A stretch of DNA of 64,000 nucleotides from the NCBI RefSeq assembly GCF_022427145.1, contig NZ_JAKSXN010000007.1, positions 58,781 through 122,780 of the forward strand, given 5' to 3'. A program made the position numbers and the translations under genes. A model generated the notes under the pieces. The model made no database searches. It was given only the letters and a program-made list of their open reading frames with translations, and was not told the origin of the DNA. Position 1 is the first letter of the stretch; each line of letters starts with the position of its first letter. This DNA is from Paenibacillus timonensis (GTDB taxonomy: Bacteria > Bacillota > Bacilli > Paenibacillales > Paenibacillaceae). Below are positions 25,916-35,515 of this stretch, piece by piece.

Positions 25916-28261
25916 TTGGATCATACAGATCAGGCTTGGCAGGAAGAGCAACGCCGCGTGGAGTACGTGGCCGACCAAATCGACGCCAGAATTCGGAAGC
26001 TCGAGCGGGAGGTCGGCAGCGTTCGCGGGGACGTCGTGGAGATGCGGAAAGACTTTTGGGACGAGGTGACGGTGAATTTCAGCGAAGCGGATGATGTCGG
26101 CGAAACGTCCACCAGTTTGCGGCAGCAATCCCAGGTGCTCGCGGAGCGGGAAAAAAGCCATCAGCATGCGTCCATCGCGCTGGGGAAGATGAAACGTCTG
26201 AAGCAATCGCCTTATTTCGGCCGAATCGACTTCGCCGAGGACGGCGAACCGGAAGAAGCCATCTATCTCGGGATTGCTTCGCTGCTGGAGGAGGGAGATG
26301 AGACGTTCCTCGTCTATGACTGGCGGGCGCCGATTTCCAACCTCTACTATGACAGCGTCCCCGGTCCTGCGTCTTATGAAACGCCGTCCGGCACGATCAC
26401 GGGGACAATGTCGCTGAAACGCCAATTCGTGATCCACGGCCGCCGCATCAAGCTGATGTTCGACACCGGCGTCACGATCGGAGACGAGCTGCTGCAGCAA
26501 GTATTAAGCCGCAGCTCCGATGCGCAAATGAAGAGCATCGTGGCCACGATCCAGCGCGAGCAGAATAAAATCATCCGCAACGATCGCAGCCGAATGCTGA
26601 TCGTGCAAGGGGCGGCCGGGAGCGGCAAGACGTCGGCCGCCTTGCAGCGGGTGGCTTACTTGCTCTACAAGCACCGGGAGGTGTTGCAGGCTGACCAAAT
26701 GATCTTGTTCTCGCCCAATCCGATGTTCAACAGCTATGTATCGACCGTACTTCCTGAACTAGGCGAAGAAAACATGCAGCAAACGACGTTCCAGGAGTAC
26801 CTTGAGCACCGGCTCGGGAGGGAATTCCAGCTCGAGGATCCGTTTGTGCAGATCGAATACGTGCTTTCCGCTCCCGAAGATGATGCTTATCAAGCTCGTG
26901 TCGACGGAATTCGCTTTAAATCATCGGTGCAGTTTTTGCATGCGATCACGCGGTATAAGGAGCTGCTGGAGCAGAAAGGGATGATTTTTAAGCCGCTGCG
27001 CTTTCAAGGGAAGGAAATTGTCGGCGCGGAGGAAATTGCCCGGCAATTTTATGCCTTTGACCCGGCGATCCGTCTGGCAAACCGCTGCGAGCTGCTGAAA
27101 GAATGGCTGCTCAAGGAAGTCGCTGCCTTCGGCAAATCGGAACTGGATCAGCCTTGGGTAGAAGAACAAATTCAGTTGCTGGATACGGAGGATTATCAGC
27201 GGGCTTACCAGCGCATGCGCCGCAAGCAGCAAGGCAAAGGAACCTCGTTCAGCGACTATGAGGAAGAGAAGACGATCCTGGCCAGAATGGTTGTCAGCGA
27301 CCGTCTCAAGCCGCTCCGCAAATGGGTCAAATCGCTGCGGTTCGTAGATGTGACGCGGCTGTATATGCAGCTCTTCAGCGATCCGTCGATGATCCGCGAG
27401 GTCAATCCGGAAGGGCTTCCCGAACGTTGGGAAGACATCTGCGACCAGACGCTGCGGAAAATTGCGGAGGGCGAGCTTTTCTATGAAGATATAACGCCTT
27501 TCCTCTATTTAAAAGAGCTGCTGCTCGGTTTCCGGTCCAACACCTCGATTCGTCACGTCATCATCGACGAGGCGCAGGATTATTCGCCGTTTCAGCTGTT
27601 CTTCCTGAAGCGGCTGTTCCCTCGGGCCAAAATGACGGCCCTTGGCGATTTGAACCAGGCGATTTATGCCCATGCCTCGGTGCTTCAGCAGTCTTCGGTG
27701 CTCAGCGATTTGTACGGAGCGGAGGAGAGCGAGCTGATTACGCTGGAGCAAAGCTACCGTTCCACACGCCAAATCGTCGAGTTCACTCGCGAAATGATTC
27801 CCGGCGGGGAGGCGATCGTTCCGTTTAATCGGGAAGGCGCGATGCCTGAGGTTCACCTGGTCGGCGATGCCGACGAGCTTCACGTTTCGTTGGAGGCAAC
27901 GATCGGCCAGCTGCGTGTGGACGGATACGAATCGATTGCCGTGATTTGCAAAACGGCGGAGGAAAGCTTGGAGGCTTACGAACGGCTGAGCGCCAAGTTG
28001 CCGGCCAAGCTAATCAAGAAAACGACGTTATCCTTTGAGAAGGGGGTCCATGTCATTCCGGCGTATCTGGCCAAAGGCGTGGAATTCGATGCGGTCCTGA
28101 TTTATGACGGATCGGACCGGAGATATACGAGGGAAGCCGAACGGAAGCTGTTTTATACAGCCTGCACGAGAGCGATGCACCTGCTGCGCGTATATTCCAT
28201 CGGCGAACCGAGCCGATTTGTCCAGGAAGCCGCGAAATCAACCTATACGCTGCTTCCTTAA
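25916..28261 (+). CDS. helD: HelD-family RNA polymerase recycling motor (UvrD-like ATPase)
   Basis: 781 residues, close to Bacillus subtilis HelD (774). The first 80 residues are a charged coiled coil that in HelD inserts into the RNA polymerase secondary channel. Motifs in order: Walker A GAAGSGKTS (~235), Walker B in IIDEAQDYSPFQLFF, motif III LGDLNQAIY, motif IV LEQSYRST, motif V KGVEFDAVLIYD and motif VI FYTACTRAMH. HelD uses ATP to remove RNA polymerase from stalled or post-termination complexes and is linked to rifampicin tolerance in some species. TTG 25916 is chosen (AGGGAG 8 nt upstream); an upstream in-frame TTG at 25862 has no ribosome site. An antisense RNA candidate overlaps its leader. 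Confidence 0.9.
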   Translation: MDHTDQAWQEEQRRVEYVADQIDARIRKLEREVGSVRGDVVEMRKDFWDEVTVNFSEADDVGETSTSLRQQSQVLAEREKSHQHASIALGKMKRLKQSPYFGRIDFAEDGEPEEAIYLGIASLLEEGDETFLVYDWRAPISNLYYDSVPGPASYETPSGTITGTMSLKRQFVIHGRRIKLMFDTGVTIGDELLQQVLSRSSDAQMKSIVATIQREQNKIIRNDRSRMLIVQGAAGSGKTSAALQRVAYLLYKHREVLQADQMILFSPNPMFNSYVSTVLPELGEENMQQTTFQEYLEHRLGREFQLEDPFVQIEYVLSAPEDDAYQARVDGIRFKSSVQFLHAITRYKELLEQKGMIFKPLRFQGKEIVGAEEIARQFYAFDPAIRLANRCELLKEWLLKEVAAFGKSELDQPWVEEQIQLLDTEDYQRAYQRMRRKQQGKGTSFSDYEEEKTILARMVVSDRLKPLRKWVKSLRFVDVTRLYMQLFSDPSMIREVNPEGLPERWEDICDQTLRKIAEGELFYEDITPFLYLKELLLGFRSNTSIRHVIIDEAQDYSPFQLFFLKRLFPRAKMTALGDLNQAIYAHASVLQQSSVLSDLYGAEESELITLEQSYRSTRQIVEFTREMIPGGEAIVPFNREGAMPEVHLVGDADELHVSLEATIGQLRVDGYESIAVICKTAEESLEAYERLSAKLPAKLIKKTTLSFEKGVHVIPAYLAKGVEFDAVLIYDGSDRRYTREAERKLFYTACTRAMHLLRVYSIGEPSRFVQEAAKSTYTLLP

Positions 28262-28344
28262 AGGGCGGTATAATTTCGGCGAAATGAATCACACTAACCG
28301 GGTCTGTTTTAAACTTCTTTCGTGAAGGGTGGCCTGATGGTTAG

Positions 28345-29610
28345 ATGGTCGGCAAAAAAGGCGATTTGATTGCTTTGGCATCCATACCGCTTATCATGAC
28401 GCTAGGGAATTCCATGCTGATTCCGATTTTGCCCCAAATTGCCCGCGAGCTTCATGTCACCTCCTTTCAGGTAAGCATGCTTATCACCGTATATGCTGTG
28501 GTGGCCATATTGCTGATCCCGATTGCCGGCTATCTCTCCGATAAATTCGGCCGCAAAGCGATCATCGTCCCCAGCTTGATCGTCGCGGGGATCGGCGGCT
28601 GCATTGCGGGGGTTGCGGACTGGTTTACGGATGGGCTTGCCGTATACTGGATGATTTTGGGCGGCCGTTTCCTGCAAGGGATCGGGGCGGCCGGCGCCTT
28701 TCCGATCGTGCTGCCGCTTGTCGGCGACCTGTTTGAAAGCGAGGAGGAAGTCAGCCATAATCTGGGCGTGATCGAAACCTCCAATACGTTCGGCAAAGTG
28801 CTAAGCCCGATCTTAGGCGCGTTGCTCGGCGCCTGGATTTGGTATGCGCCGCTCCTGTCGATTCCGGCGCTGTGTCTAATCTCGCTGCTGCTGGTGATCA
28901 TTTTGGTACACGAACCCAAGGATCGGGAGAAAGCCAAACCGCTCCGCGAATTCGTTTCTTCCGTCAAAAGCGTGCTGAAGCAAAAAGGCCGCTGGTTGTA
29001 TGCCATCTTTTCGATCGGCTGCATCTCCATGTTCCTGCTCTTTGGCGTGCTGTTTTACCTGTCCGAGCAGCTCGAGACGAAACACGGCCTGAACGGCGTG
29101 ATCAAAGGGCTGGTTTTGGCAATTCCGCTTGCGGCCTTATGTTTGGCGTCTTTCATTACCGGCAAAAAAATCGGTAAAGACAAAAAGCTGATGAAATGGT
29201 CTGGCGTTGCCGGGCTGATTCTATCCACCGGCGCATTGTTCGGCATCGGCTTTTTTAACAATATCTATTTTGTGATCGCTTGCCTCATCGTCTGCGGGTC
29301 TGGCATCGGCATCGTACTGCCCAGCTCCGATGCCTTGATCACCGAGGGAATCGACAAGGAGATGCGCGGCACGATTACTTCAATCTACAGCAGCATGCGC
29401 TTTATCGGCGTATCGGCGGGGCCGCCGGTGATGTCGCTGTTGATGAAGGCGGGGCACATGACGATGTTCTTCGTCATCGCCGGGGTTTCACTGGTGGCGG
29501 TCATCCTGCTGCTGACCCTGGTTAAACCCGAATCGGGGCGCGGCGGGGCGGTCAAGCCGAAAGAGCCCCGGAAACGAGCCAAGGTCGCAAGACCCTTGCA
29601 CCAAGGATAA
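28345..29610 (+). CDS. MFS drug-type exporter, 12-TM
   Basis: 421 residues with about 12 membrane segments. The N-terminal half has NSMLIPILPQIARELHVTS, motif A GYLSDKFGRKAI and an RFLQGIGAAGAFPIVLPLVGDLF block, characteristic of the DHA1/Bmr-like and ACDE-type multidrug exporters. A lysine/arginine-rich C-terminal tail ends the protein. ATG 28345 has AGGGTGG about 12 nt upstream. It stands alone between helD and rpiA with no regulator next to it, so the substrate and control are unknown. Confidence 0.88.
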   Translation: MVGKKGDLIALASIPLIMTLGNSMLIPILPQIARELHVTSFQVSMLITVYAVVAILLIPIAGYLSDKFGRKAIIVPSLIVAGIGGCIAGVADWFTDGLAVYWMILGGRFLQGIGAAGAFPIVLPLVGDLFESEEEVSHNLGVIETSNTFGKVLSPILGALLGAWIWYAPLLSIPALCLISLLLVIILVHEPKDREKAKPLREFVSSVKSVLKQKGRWLYAIFSIGCISMFLLFGVLFYLSEQLETKHGLNGVIKGLVLAIPLAALCLASFITGKKIGKDKKLMKWSGVAGLILSTGALFGIGFFNNIYFVIACLIVCGSGIGIVLPSSDALITEGIDKEMRGTITSIYSSMRFIGVSAGPPVMSLLMKAGHMTMFFVIAGVSLVAVILLLTLVKPESGRGGAVKPKEPRKRAKVARPLHQG

Positions 29611-29622
29611 TTTGGCCACTCA

Positions 29623-29662
29623 CAGCAGCGGACCTTCGGGTTACGCTGCTGTTCTATTGTCC
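29623..29662 (+). terminator. Probable terminator of the MFS gene
   Basis: Stem CAGCAGCG / CGCTGCTG with a 13-nt loop, followed by a moderately T-rich stretch. Confidence 0.5.
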
Positions 29663-29754
29663 GGGCTTTTTTGGTATGATAGGAGCGAAGTGCCGCTGAG
29701 CAGATGAGACCAGCGGGCAGGGCAACGAATCGTGATGATTTTGGAGGGGTAGAC

Positions 29755-30441
29755 ATGAATGCCAAACAGGCGGCGGGTTACCGCGCTGCAGAATGGGTTA
29801 AGGACGGAATGACGATAGGTCTCGGCACAGGGTCGACGGCTTATTACGCGATCGAGAAAATCGGAGAGATGGTCGGGAATGGACTTAAGATCCGCGCGAT
29901 TGCAACCTCTAAGGCTTCGGAGGAGCTTGCCGCGAAATATCGTATCCCGATGATTCAGGCGAAGGACGTGGACCGTTTGGATCTGGCTATCGACGGGGCC
30001 GACGAGGTGGATCCGCAAATGGCGTTGATCAAAGGCGGCGGCGGAGCTTTACTCCGGGAGAAGCTGGTCGCCATCAACAGCGACCGTTTTATCGTCATTG
30101 CCGACCAGGGCAAGATGGTTTCCAGCTTGGGGCGTTTCAAGCTGCCGATCGAACTGGTTCCATTTTGCTACGAATGGACGCTGCGGGAGCTGAAAAGCCG
30201 TTACGACGTCCCGTTCGAAATGCGGATGCAAGGGGACCGGCTGTACGTTACCGACAACGGGAACTACATCGTGGATGCGGCCTTCGGCCAAATCGCCGAA
30301 CCTGCCCGATTAAGCGATGAGTTGAAGGCGATGACGGGCGTTGTCGAGCATGGATTGTTCGTCGGAATCGCGCAAACCGTCGTAATCGGTTATGAAGACG
30401 GCCGTACGGAAATCAAGGAGGCTCCATGTTCAAACCAATAA
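29755..30441 (+). CDS. rpiA: Ribose-5-phosphate isomerase A
   Basis: 228 residues. Signature blocks are present: TIGLGTGSTAYYAI (phosphate loop), ATSKASEELA, DLAIDGADEVD with the substrate-binding aspartates, and LIKGGGGALLREK with the catalytic Glu/Lys region. The enzyme interconverts ribose 5-phosphate and ribulose 5-phosphate in the pentose phosphate pathway, in the cytosol. ATG 29755 has TTGGAGGGG just upstream; the frame stays open for 17 codons above it without a better site. The end overlaps the following acetyltransferase gene by 16 bp, so the two are coupled. Confidence 0.96.
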   Translation: MNAKQAAGYRAAEWVKDGMTIGLGTGSTAYYAIEKIGEMVGNGLKIRAIATSKASEELAAKYRIPMIQAKDVDRLDLAIDGADEVDPQMALIKGGGGALLREKLVAINSDRFIVIADQGKMVSSLGRFKLPIELVPFCYEWTLRELKSRYDVPFEMRMQGDRLYVTDNGNYIVDAAFGQIAEPARLSDELKAMTGVVEHGLFVGIAQTVVIGYEDGRTEIKEAPCSNQ

Positions 30442-30860
30442 ACTCGCGGGTGGACGAGCCGGCGATTCGCGAATTGCTGGAATGCGCGGTCGTGTTCGAT
30501 CCGGATGCGCTGGAAGCGGCGGCTCGTTTATACCGGAATGGCGATGCCTATAAGCTGTACGGGTACGAGGAGGAGAACGGATATGCGGGAATCATCGGTT
30601 TTCGCGTGAACGCTTCGCGAACGCTCGAAATCACCCATCTTGCCGTCCATCCGGAACAACGGATGAAAGGATATGGCCGTGCTTTAGTGCTGCTCGCCCT
30701 TACGGAAGCCGGTCCGGAACGGATGGAGGCCGTCACCGATGAGGAAGGGGCGGATTTTTTCCGCAGCATCGGGTTTCAGATTACCGGGCTTCGGGATGAA
30801 GCTTCCGGGGAAGAACGGTTTCGCTGCATTTATGAAGTAGATGAGAATGACGAGGAATAA
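30426..30860 (+). CDS. GNAT-family N-acetyltransferase
   Basis: 144 residues with the GNAT fold. Motif A is clear: LEITHLAVHPEQRMKGYGRALVLLAL (acetyl-CoA pyrophosphate loop R/QxxGxG/A as RMKGYG), followed by the motif B region ADFFRSIGFQI. The ribosome site AAGGAGG lies inside rpiA, which overlaps it by 16 bp. The acceptor substrate cannot be told from sequence. A terminator follows, so rpiA and this gene form a two-gene unit. Confidence 0.88.
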   Translation: MFKPINSRVDEPAIRELLECAVVFDPDALEAAARLYRNGDAYKLYGYEEENGYAGIIGFRVNASRTLEITHLAVHPEQRMKGYGRALVLLALTEAGPERMEAVTDEEGADFFRSIGFQITGLRDEASGEERFRCIYEVDENDEE

Positions 30861-30874
30861 CGGGCAACTAGATT

Positions 30875-30909
30875 GAAGGCTGCGGGGGAAACCCTGCGGC
30901 CTTCTTTTT
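30875..30909 (+). terminator. Rho-independent terminator of rpiA-GNAT
   Basis: Stem GAAGGCTGCGGG / CCCTGCGGCCTTC followed by TTTTT. Confidence 0.88.
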
Positions 30910-30938
30910 ATGAGAAGGGGATTTGTGCAAAAAGATAT

Positions 30939-30983
30939 TTGACTTTCAGGGTACAATCGCCTATAGTTTCATTGTCGAACTAT
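30939..30983 (+). promoter_or_regulatory. Promoter and inverted-repeat operator of the marR-MMPL operon
   Basis: TTGACT (30939-30944), 17 bp, TATAGT (30962-30967). Overlapping the -10 box is ATAGTT-N9-AACTAT, and a further GAACTA follows at 30993. The arms fit a MarR-dimer operator covering the start site. Confidence 0.7.
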
Positions 30984-31039
30984 TTTACTATAGAACTAAC
31001 TGGACGAGTTTGGTTCAAAGAGACAGGGGGGATTCGGAG

Positions 31040-31489
31040 GTGAATCTTGAGTCGAAGCAGCTGATCGAGCGGTACATGGCGGCTTATTTCGAGGTCACCA
31101 AACGGCTGAACGGGCAAATCCGCGATATTATTCAAGAGGATATCACCATGGAGCAATTTCAGATTTTGAAGTATATCGCCCCCCGCGGCCGGTGTACCTC
31201 AACGGAACTGGCAGATACTTTTGCGGTAGGCAAAAGCTCCATCACCGCCATGATCACGCGGATGGTCGATAAGGGGTTTTTGCACCGGACCCGGGATGAG
31301 GAGGATCGCCGCGTCGTTTACTTGACCATGACGGAGCAGGGCAGACACAATTACGACGTCGTTCAGGAGCAAATCATGAACACGGTCTCGACGTATTTAG
31401 TGCATTTCGATGCGGACGAGGTGGAAGGATTTATTAGCGCTTTTGAGAAATTAGCCAGACTGATTGGCGAAGGGAGTTCGGGGAAATGA
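31040..31489 (+). CDS. MarR-family transcriptional regulator of the MMPL gene
   Basis: 149 residues. Winged-helix pattern: ITMEQFQILKYIAPRGRCTSTELADTF, recognition helix VGKSSITAMITRMVDKG, and wing DEEDRRVVYLT. GTG 31040 is chosen because AGGGGGG lies 8 nt upstream; the frame is open for 39 codons above, but those run through the promoter. The last 4 bp overlap the start of the large transporter gene (ATGA), giving translational coupling. The likely operator lies over the -10 box, so autorepression is inferred. Inducer unknown. Confidence 0.9.
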   Translation: MNLESKQLIERYMAAYFEVTKRLNGQIRDIIQEDITMEQFQILKYIAPRGRCTSTELADTFAVGKSSITAMITRMVDKGFLHRTRDEEDRRVVYLTMTEQGRHNYDVVQEQIMNTVSTYLVHFDADEVEGFISAFEKLARLIGEGSSGK

Positions 31490-34400
31490 GATTCATACTG
31501 AAGGCAAGATGGTGGATCTTGCTGCTGTGGATCGCTCTGGCGGCCACATTGATGTTAACGGCGCCTTCCATGGCGGAATTGGTACGGGAGAATGGGGAAA
31601 TTACCGTTCCGGACGGTTATTCCTCCTCTGAAGCTTCCGCCATTCTGGCGGAAGTGGCCGAGATGAAAGGCGGAGCGAAAGAGACACAGATCGCCCTCGT
31701 CTTCCATGACAAGGCAGGCATCGACGATGCCGATCAGAAAGAAATCGAGCAAGGAATTACTGCATTAAGCGACCATATGAAGGAGATCGGTATCGCTTCG
31801 ATCACCGATCCGTACGGAACGCCGGAAGCGAAGGATAAGTTGATATCGAAAGACGGCAAAACGGTGTTAACCTCCTTGTCGGTGCTCGACGAGCAGCGTC
31901 CGCTCAAGGAGATCGAGCAGGATATCCATCAAAACCTGGATTCGTTGAAGGTCGAGCACTATTTGACCGGGCAAAAGCAGATCAATGAGGATATGGTCGT
32001 CAGTTCGGAGCAGGGTCTGAAGAAATCGGAATATTTCACGGTCATCTTTATTCTATTGATCCTGTTCGTCGTATTCCGCTCCGTGGTGGCGCCGTTCATT
32101 CCATTGCTGACGGTCGGACTCAGTTATCTCGTGTCCCAATCCATCGTCGCGTTTCTGGTAGATTCGGTAAATTTCCCGATCTCCACGTACACGCAAATCT
32201 TTATGGTGGCGGTCATGTTCGGGATCGGGACGGACTACTGCATCTTGCTGATCAGCCGCTTTAAGGAAGAGCTGCAGCACACGGACGACCAATGGGAAGC
32301 GATCGTCCAAACGTACCGCAAGGCGGGGAAAACCGTATTTTTCTCCGGGCTGGCCGTTCTGGTCGGCTTCTCAACGATCGGCTTGTCGCAGTTCATGTTG
32401 TACCGCTCGGCGGTTGCCGTAGCCGTTGGCATCGCGGTGATGCTCTTGGCATTGGTAACGGTCGTGCCGTTTTTCATGGCCGTGCTGGGGACCAAACTGT
32501 TCTGGCCGGTCCGCGGCTCGCTGGAGCATAAGGAAAACCGGTTTTGGGGCGCCATCGGTTCCTTCTCCTTGAAGCGTCCATGGGCAGCGCTGCTGATCGT
32601 TGCCGCGGTGACGGTGCCGTTCCTGATTTCCTACAGCGGCAATGTTTCCTTCAACAGCATGGAGGAAATCGGGGATGAATACGAATCGGTCAAAGCGTAT
32701 AACATTATTTCCGAAAGCTTCGAACCGGGCGAATCCTTGCCATCCACGATCGTCATTAAGAACGACGAACGCATGGATAATGCGGAGTATATGGCGTTAT
32801 CCGAAAAAATCAGCCGCGAAGTAGAGAAAACGGACGGCGTGGCGAGCATTCGGGGCATGAGCCGTCCGACGGGCGAAATTCTTAAGGATTTCGCTTTGAG
32901 CAATCAGGTGAAGACCGTCGGCGAAGGATTAGGCGAAGGCGGGGAAGGCCTGGGCAAAATTCAAAACGGGTTGTCGGAAGCCAGCCAGGCGCTGTCGGAA
33001 AACGCACCGAAGCTCAAGGAAGCCGCCGACAGCACCGGTAAGCTGGTGGACGGCACCGCGAAGCTTAAAGACGGAATCTCCCAGCTGTCCGGCGGTCTAA
33101 CCGCGATCGAGAAAGGGATTCGTGACGGTTCGGTTGGCGCGGGCCAGCTGAAGCAAGGGCTGCAGCAAGCGCAAAAAAGCGCTGAGGACCTCGCGAACGC
33201 CCAAAGTCAATTGCTTGGATCGTATCAGCAATTGGCTCAAGGCGTCACCGGCCTGGGCGGCGGTCTGACGCAAATTCGCGAACAATTGGGCGCGGCCTCG
33301 CAGGGTTTAACCGCCTTGACCGCCCGTTTCTCGAGCTTGGAGGGCAAGTTCCCTGAATTGGCTTCGGATACAGATTATTTGACCATTCGCGGTACGGTGA
33401 CGGAGACCGGCAAAGGGCTGGGCCAATTGACTGCCGGACTGCAGCAAGCCGAAGGTCAGCTTGGGCAAGTGGCTGCGGGCCTGAACCAAGCGAACCAAGG
33501 TTATGCTCAAGCGGCAGCCGGCGGAAAACAGCTGGCTGCCGGTTTGGACCAGATCGTCGCTGGTCTGGCGAAGCTGCAATCCGGCCTCGTACAGGCGGCC
33601 GACGGCCAAGGAAAGATCGTCGGCCAGCTGCCTGAAGTTGAAACCGGCTTGGCGCAAATTCAAAACGGGCAAGAACAAATTCAAACCGGGTTCAGCCAGT
33701 TCTCCGGCCAAATCACGCAGTTGACCGACGGGTTGGACCAAAGCGTTGACGGCCTGGCGCAAGTGTCCGGCGGGTTAAATACCGCGAAGGATTACCTGAC
33801 GGAGGTCGGCAACACCGACAATGGGCTGGACGGCTGGTACGTCCCACAGCAAGCGCTCGAAAACGAGCAAATCACGCAGGTGTTCGATACGTATCTATCC
33901 GCGGACCGCAAGGTGATGAAGCTCGAGGTCGTTTTCTCCAGCAATCCTTACGGTCGGGAAGCCATCGACCGGGTTGGTGCGGTGGAATCCGCCGTACAGA
34001 CGGCGGTCAAAGGGACGCAGCTGGAAAACGCCAAAATCGCGGTCGGCGGCGTATCCAGCACGTTTAACGACCTCAAGACCATTTCGGGCAACGACTATAC
34101 ACGCACGGTGATTCTGATGCTGGCCGGGATCTTCATTATCCTGGTACTGCTGCTTCGCTCGCTGGTGATGCCGGTGTATATTATTCTGTCGTTGGTGTTG
34201 ACGTTTTACGCTTCGATTGGATTTACGGAATGGGTATTCGTCGACATCTTCGGCTACTCGGGCGTAAGTTGGGCGACGCCGTTCTTCGGGTTCGTCATGC
34301 TGGTGGCGCTGGGCGTCGACTACAGTATCTTCCTGATGGACCGCTTCAACGAGAACAAGGAGTGGAACGTCGGCGATGCGATTTTGCATTCGATGCGCAA

Positions 34401-34647
34401 CATGGGGACGGTCATTTTGTCCGCGGCGATCATCCTTGGCGGAACGATGGCGTCGATGTACCCATCCGGCGTCATGTCCATGCTGCAAATCGCCACGCTC
34501 GTGTTGTCTGGCTTGGCGCTGTATTCGGTCATCGTTCTGCCGTTCCTCATCCCGGTCATGGTGAAGATGTTCGGGCAAGGCAACTGGTGGCCGTTTCATC
34601 GCCGGATCGGCGAGAGCTCCGAGCGGGGAAAAAGCATAGAACTGTAA
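31486..34647 (+). CDS. MMPL/RND-superfamily transporter with long coiled-coil loop
   Basis: 1053 residues. Two repeats of one plus five membrane segments; the first group contains GIGTDYCILLISRF and the second LGVDYSIFLMDRFNE, the proton-relay regions of MMPL transporters. The first extracytoplasmic loop is about 130 residues. The second is over 400 residues and contains a long run of degenerate glycine-leucine/glutamine repeats (patterns such as GLGQLTAGLQQAEGQLGQ), predicted to form an extended coiled coil as in YhgE/Pip-like proteins. MMPL proteins export lipids, drugs or peptides at the cell surface. It follows its own MarR regulator; substrate unknown. Confidence 0.9.
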   Translation: MRFILKARWWILLLWIALAATLMLTAPSMAELVRENGEITVPDGYSSSEASAILAEVAEMKGGAKETQIALVFHDKAGIDDADQKEIEQGITALSDHMKEIGIASITDPYGTPEAKDKLISKDGKTVLTSLSVLDEQRPLKEIEQDIHQNLDSLKVEHYLTGQKQINEDMVVSSEQGLKKSEYFTVIFILLILFVVFRSVVAPFIPLLTVGLSYLVSQSIVAFLVDSVNFPISTYTQIFMVAVMFGIGTDYCILLISRFKEELQHTDDQWEAIVQTYRKAGKTVFFSGLAVLVGFSTIGLSQFMLYRSAVAVAVGIAVMLLALVTVVPFFMAVLGTKLFWPVRGSLEHKENRFWGAIGSFSLKRPWAALLIVAAVTVPFLISYSGNVSFNSMEEIGDEYESVKAYNIISESFEPGESLPSTIVIKNDERMDNAEYMALSEKISREVEKTDGVASIRGMSRPTGEILKDFALSNQVKTVGEGLGEGGEGLGKIQNGLSEASQALSENAPKLKEAADSTGKLVDGTAKLKDGISQLSGGLTAIEKGIRDGSVGAGQLKQGLQQAQKSAEDLANAQSQLLGSYQQLAQGVTGLGGGLTQIREQLGAASQGLTALTARFSSLEGKFPELASDTDYLTIRGTVTETGKGLGQLTAGLQQAEGQLGQVAAGLNQANQGYAQAAAGGKQLAAGLDQIVAGLAKLQSGLVQAADGQGKIVGQLPEVETGLAQIQNGQEQIQTGFSQFSGQITQLTDGLDQSVDGLAQVSGGLNTAKDYLTEVGNTDNGLDGWYVPQQALENEQITQVFDTYLSADRKVMKLEVVFSSNPYGREAIDRVGAVESAVQTAVKGTQLENAKIAVGGVSSTFNDLKTISGNDYTRTVILMLAGIFIILVLLLRSLVMPVYIILSLVLTFYASIGFTEWVFVDIFGYSGVSWATPFFGFVMLVALGVDYSIFLMDRFNENKEWNVGDAILHSMRNMGTVILSAAIILGGTMASMYPSGVMSMLQIATLVLSGLALYSVIVLPFLIPVMVKMFGQGNWWPFHRRIGESSERGKSIEL

Positions 34648-34662
34648 CGTAGATCGAGGCAC

Positions 34663-34712
34663 AAAAAACGCCGGCTTCTATCCAAACGGAGAGAAGCCGG
34701 CGTTCTTTTTTT
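34663..34712. terminator. Bidirectional terminator
   Basis: Stem AACGCCGGCTTCT / AGAAGCCGGCGTT with A-tract left and T-tract right. It serves the MMPL gene and the converging TPR gene. Confidence 0.92.
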
Positions 34713-34723
34713 CATCGTAAACC

Positions 34724-35401
34724 TTACCCCAACGTTCCGCGCTTAAGGAAGCTGCGCAGCGCCCATTTTCGCTCCTGGCGCTTCTTATATTTCGGCAGGG
34801 AGCGATAGACCGCAATCGATTCGTTAAAGGCCTGCTTGGCCTCCTCTTTGCTGCCCAAAGACTGATAAAGGCTGCCAAGCAAGTAATAAGCTTCGCTGGA
34901 TGAGGATTGGATTTCGCCGAACCGGGCGGCGTATTGCAGCGCCTTCTGCGGGTCTTGTTCCCGGAAGGCGGAAGCCAACCTTAAATAAGGTTGTCCGTAC
35001 TTCACCCGTTCATTCAAGCTTAACGCATGCAAAATATGCGCTTCGCCTTCGTCGATCCGTCCGAGACCCAAGCACGCCGTCCCTAGATCATCCCAAAATT
35101 CCGCCGACGTCTCGGAGGCGTCCTTTGCTTCTTCCAGCAGCCGATGCGCCTCGGCATATTTCTTGCGTTCCAGCAGCAAGCGGGCAAGCTCGCGTTTGGC
35201 GGAAACGTCGAAAGGGCTGGCGGCTAACTGCTGCCGAAGCCGCGAGATGCTGCGGCTGCGCTTCAAGGGCTTGCCCAGGCTCGGAAATAATCCGACATAA
35301 CGCCGATCGATGAAGTAAAGGATCAATAGCAAAACGAGAATGGCGAGAAAAGGATTGCCCAGCAGCCAAGATAAGAACAGAAACAGGAATATCTTACTCA
35401 T
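34724..35401 (-). CDS. TPR-repeat membrane protein
   Basis: 225 residues. An N-terminal hydrophobic stretch (FLFLFLSWLLGNPFLAILVLLLILYF) gives one or two membrane segments. Residues 55-210 form about four tetratricopeptide repeats (RELARLLLERKKYAEAHRLLEEA; AEFWDDLGTACLGLGRIDEGEAHILHALSL; AYYLLGSLYQSLGSKEEAKQAFNES), so it is probably a scaffold on the cytosolic face. A basic C-terminal tail follows. No partner is evident from the neighbours. GGGGGAC lies a few bases before the ATG. Confidence 0.75.
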   Translation of the reverse strand: MSKIFLFLFLSWLLGNPFLAILVLLLILYFIDRRYVGLFPSLGKPLKRSRSISRLRQQLAASPFDVSAKRELARLLLERKKYAEAHRLLEEAKDASETSAEFWDDLGTACLGLGRIDEGEAHILHALSLNERVKYGQPYLRLASAFREQDPQKALQYAARFGEIQSSSSEAYYLLGSLYQSLGSKEEAKQAFNESIAVYRSLPKYKKRQERKWALRSFLKRGTLG

Positions 35402-35462
35402 TCAAGTCCCCCACCCATGACATCATAATTTCCAATTATAACACAGGGGAAGGAGGACGAGG

Positions 35463-35515
35463 CAAAAAATGAGAAACAGCCGCCCGTGGAGGCGGCTGAA
35501 TACCGTTTCTCGTTA
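35463..35515 (-). terminator. Rho-independent terminator
   Basis: Minus-strand nested stem GAGAAAC...AGCCGCC / GGCGGCT...GTTTCTC followed by ATTTTTT; it touches the stop codon of the gene ending at 35513. Confidence 0.85.
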
